From NCBI GenBank assembly GCA_913054205.1, contig CAJXJM010000176.1, forward strand, positions 1 to 5,889: 5,889 nucleotides of DNA. The letters are read 5' to 3'. The DNA comes from an uncultured Rhodospirillaceae bacterium (GTDB lineage: Bacteria > Pseudomonadota > Alphaproteobacteria > Rhodospirillales > UBA2165). Made by a program: the position numbers and the translations under genes. Positions 5,881-5,889 of this stretch are shown here, piece by piece. Every line of letters begins with the position of its first letter. The first letter of the stretch is position 1. The notes beneath the pieces are model-generated. The model did no database searches, was not told the origin of the DNA, and saw only the letters and a program-made list of their open reading frames with translations.

Positions 5881-5889
5881 TGTCCGCTA
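5880..5889. repeat. Palindromic repeat, copy 4 (cut by window end)
   Basis: ATGTCCGCTA begins on the last base of the MetE-like stop codon and runs to the end of the window. It matches the left arms of copy 1 (ATGTCCGCTT, 869-878) and copy 2 (GTCCGCTA, 917-924). Only one arm is visible, so the hairpin itself lies beyond the edge. Confidence 0.55.

Noticed and set aside
1..5889. tRNA, rRNA or CRISPR array
   Set aside because: No cloverleaf, rRNA core sequence or regularly spaced direct repeats were seen on either strand.

Overview
The window looks like a proteobacterial chromosome of moderate G+C. An orphan MlaD-type MCE protein and a large RND/MMPL exporter point to a Gram-negative diderm. 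Small palindromic repeats built on GTCCGCTTT/AAAGCGGAC recall, from memory, intergenic palindromes abundant in Bradyrhizobium-like alphaproteobacteria. The lineage call is therefore an inference and not certain.

Layout. Positions 1-791 on the minus strand hold the first 263 codons of a flavin-dependent luciferase-like monooxygenase of the RutA/SfnG branch, which runs off the left edge. A good sigma-70-like promoter lies just upstream of it (819-846, minus). Positions 868-943 are a two-hairpin palindromic repeat. From there to 1343 is about 400 bases without a convincing gene; its last 70 bases hold two back-to-back palindromes and a possible hairpin that would mask the ribosome binding site of the next gene.

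Positions 1344-3851 (+) encode an 835-residue RND-superfamily exporter of the COG1033/MMPL type. A GC-rich hairpin follows its stop, then a gap of 298 bases containing only doubtful small reading frames, one of them signal-peptide-like. Next comes a 156-residue MlaD/MCE lipid-transport protein (4150-4620, +). RND exporter and MCE protein probably form one cell-envelope lipid module, although the MlaE, MlaF, MlaB and MlaC partners are not in the window.

A third palindrome (4642-4672) separates this module from a 373-residue MetE C-terminal-domain protein (4759-5880, +) with all four zinc ligands visible. Its start is unusual: a TATACT -10-like box ends 8 bases before the ATG, a 7-bp dyad lies just upstream of that box, and a 12-codon upstream frame ends in a TGATG overlap with the start. 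A fourth, cut-off copy of the palindrome begins on the last base of its stop codon at the right edge.

The three transcription units (monooxygenase, RND-MCE pair, MetE-like protein) have no obvious common pathway. Each is bordered by the palindromic repeat, so they read as separate modules next to each other rather than one system.
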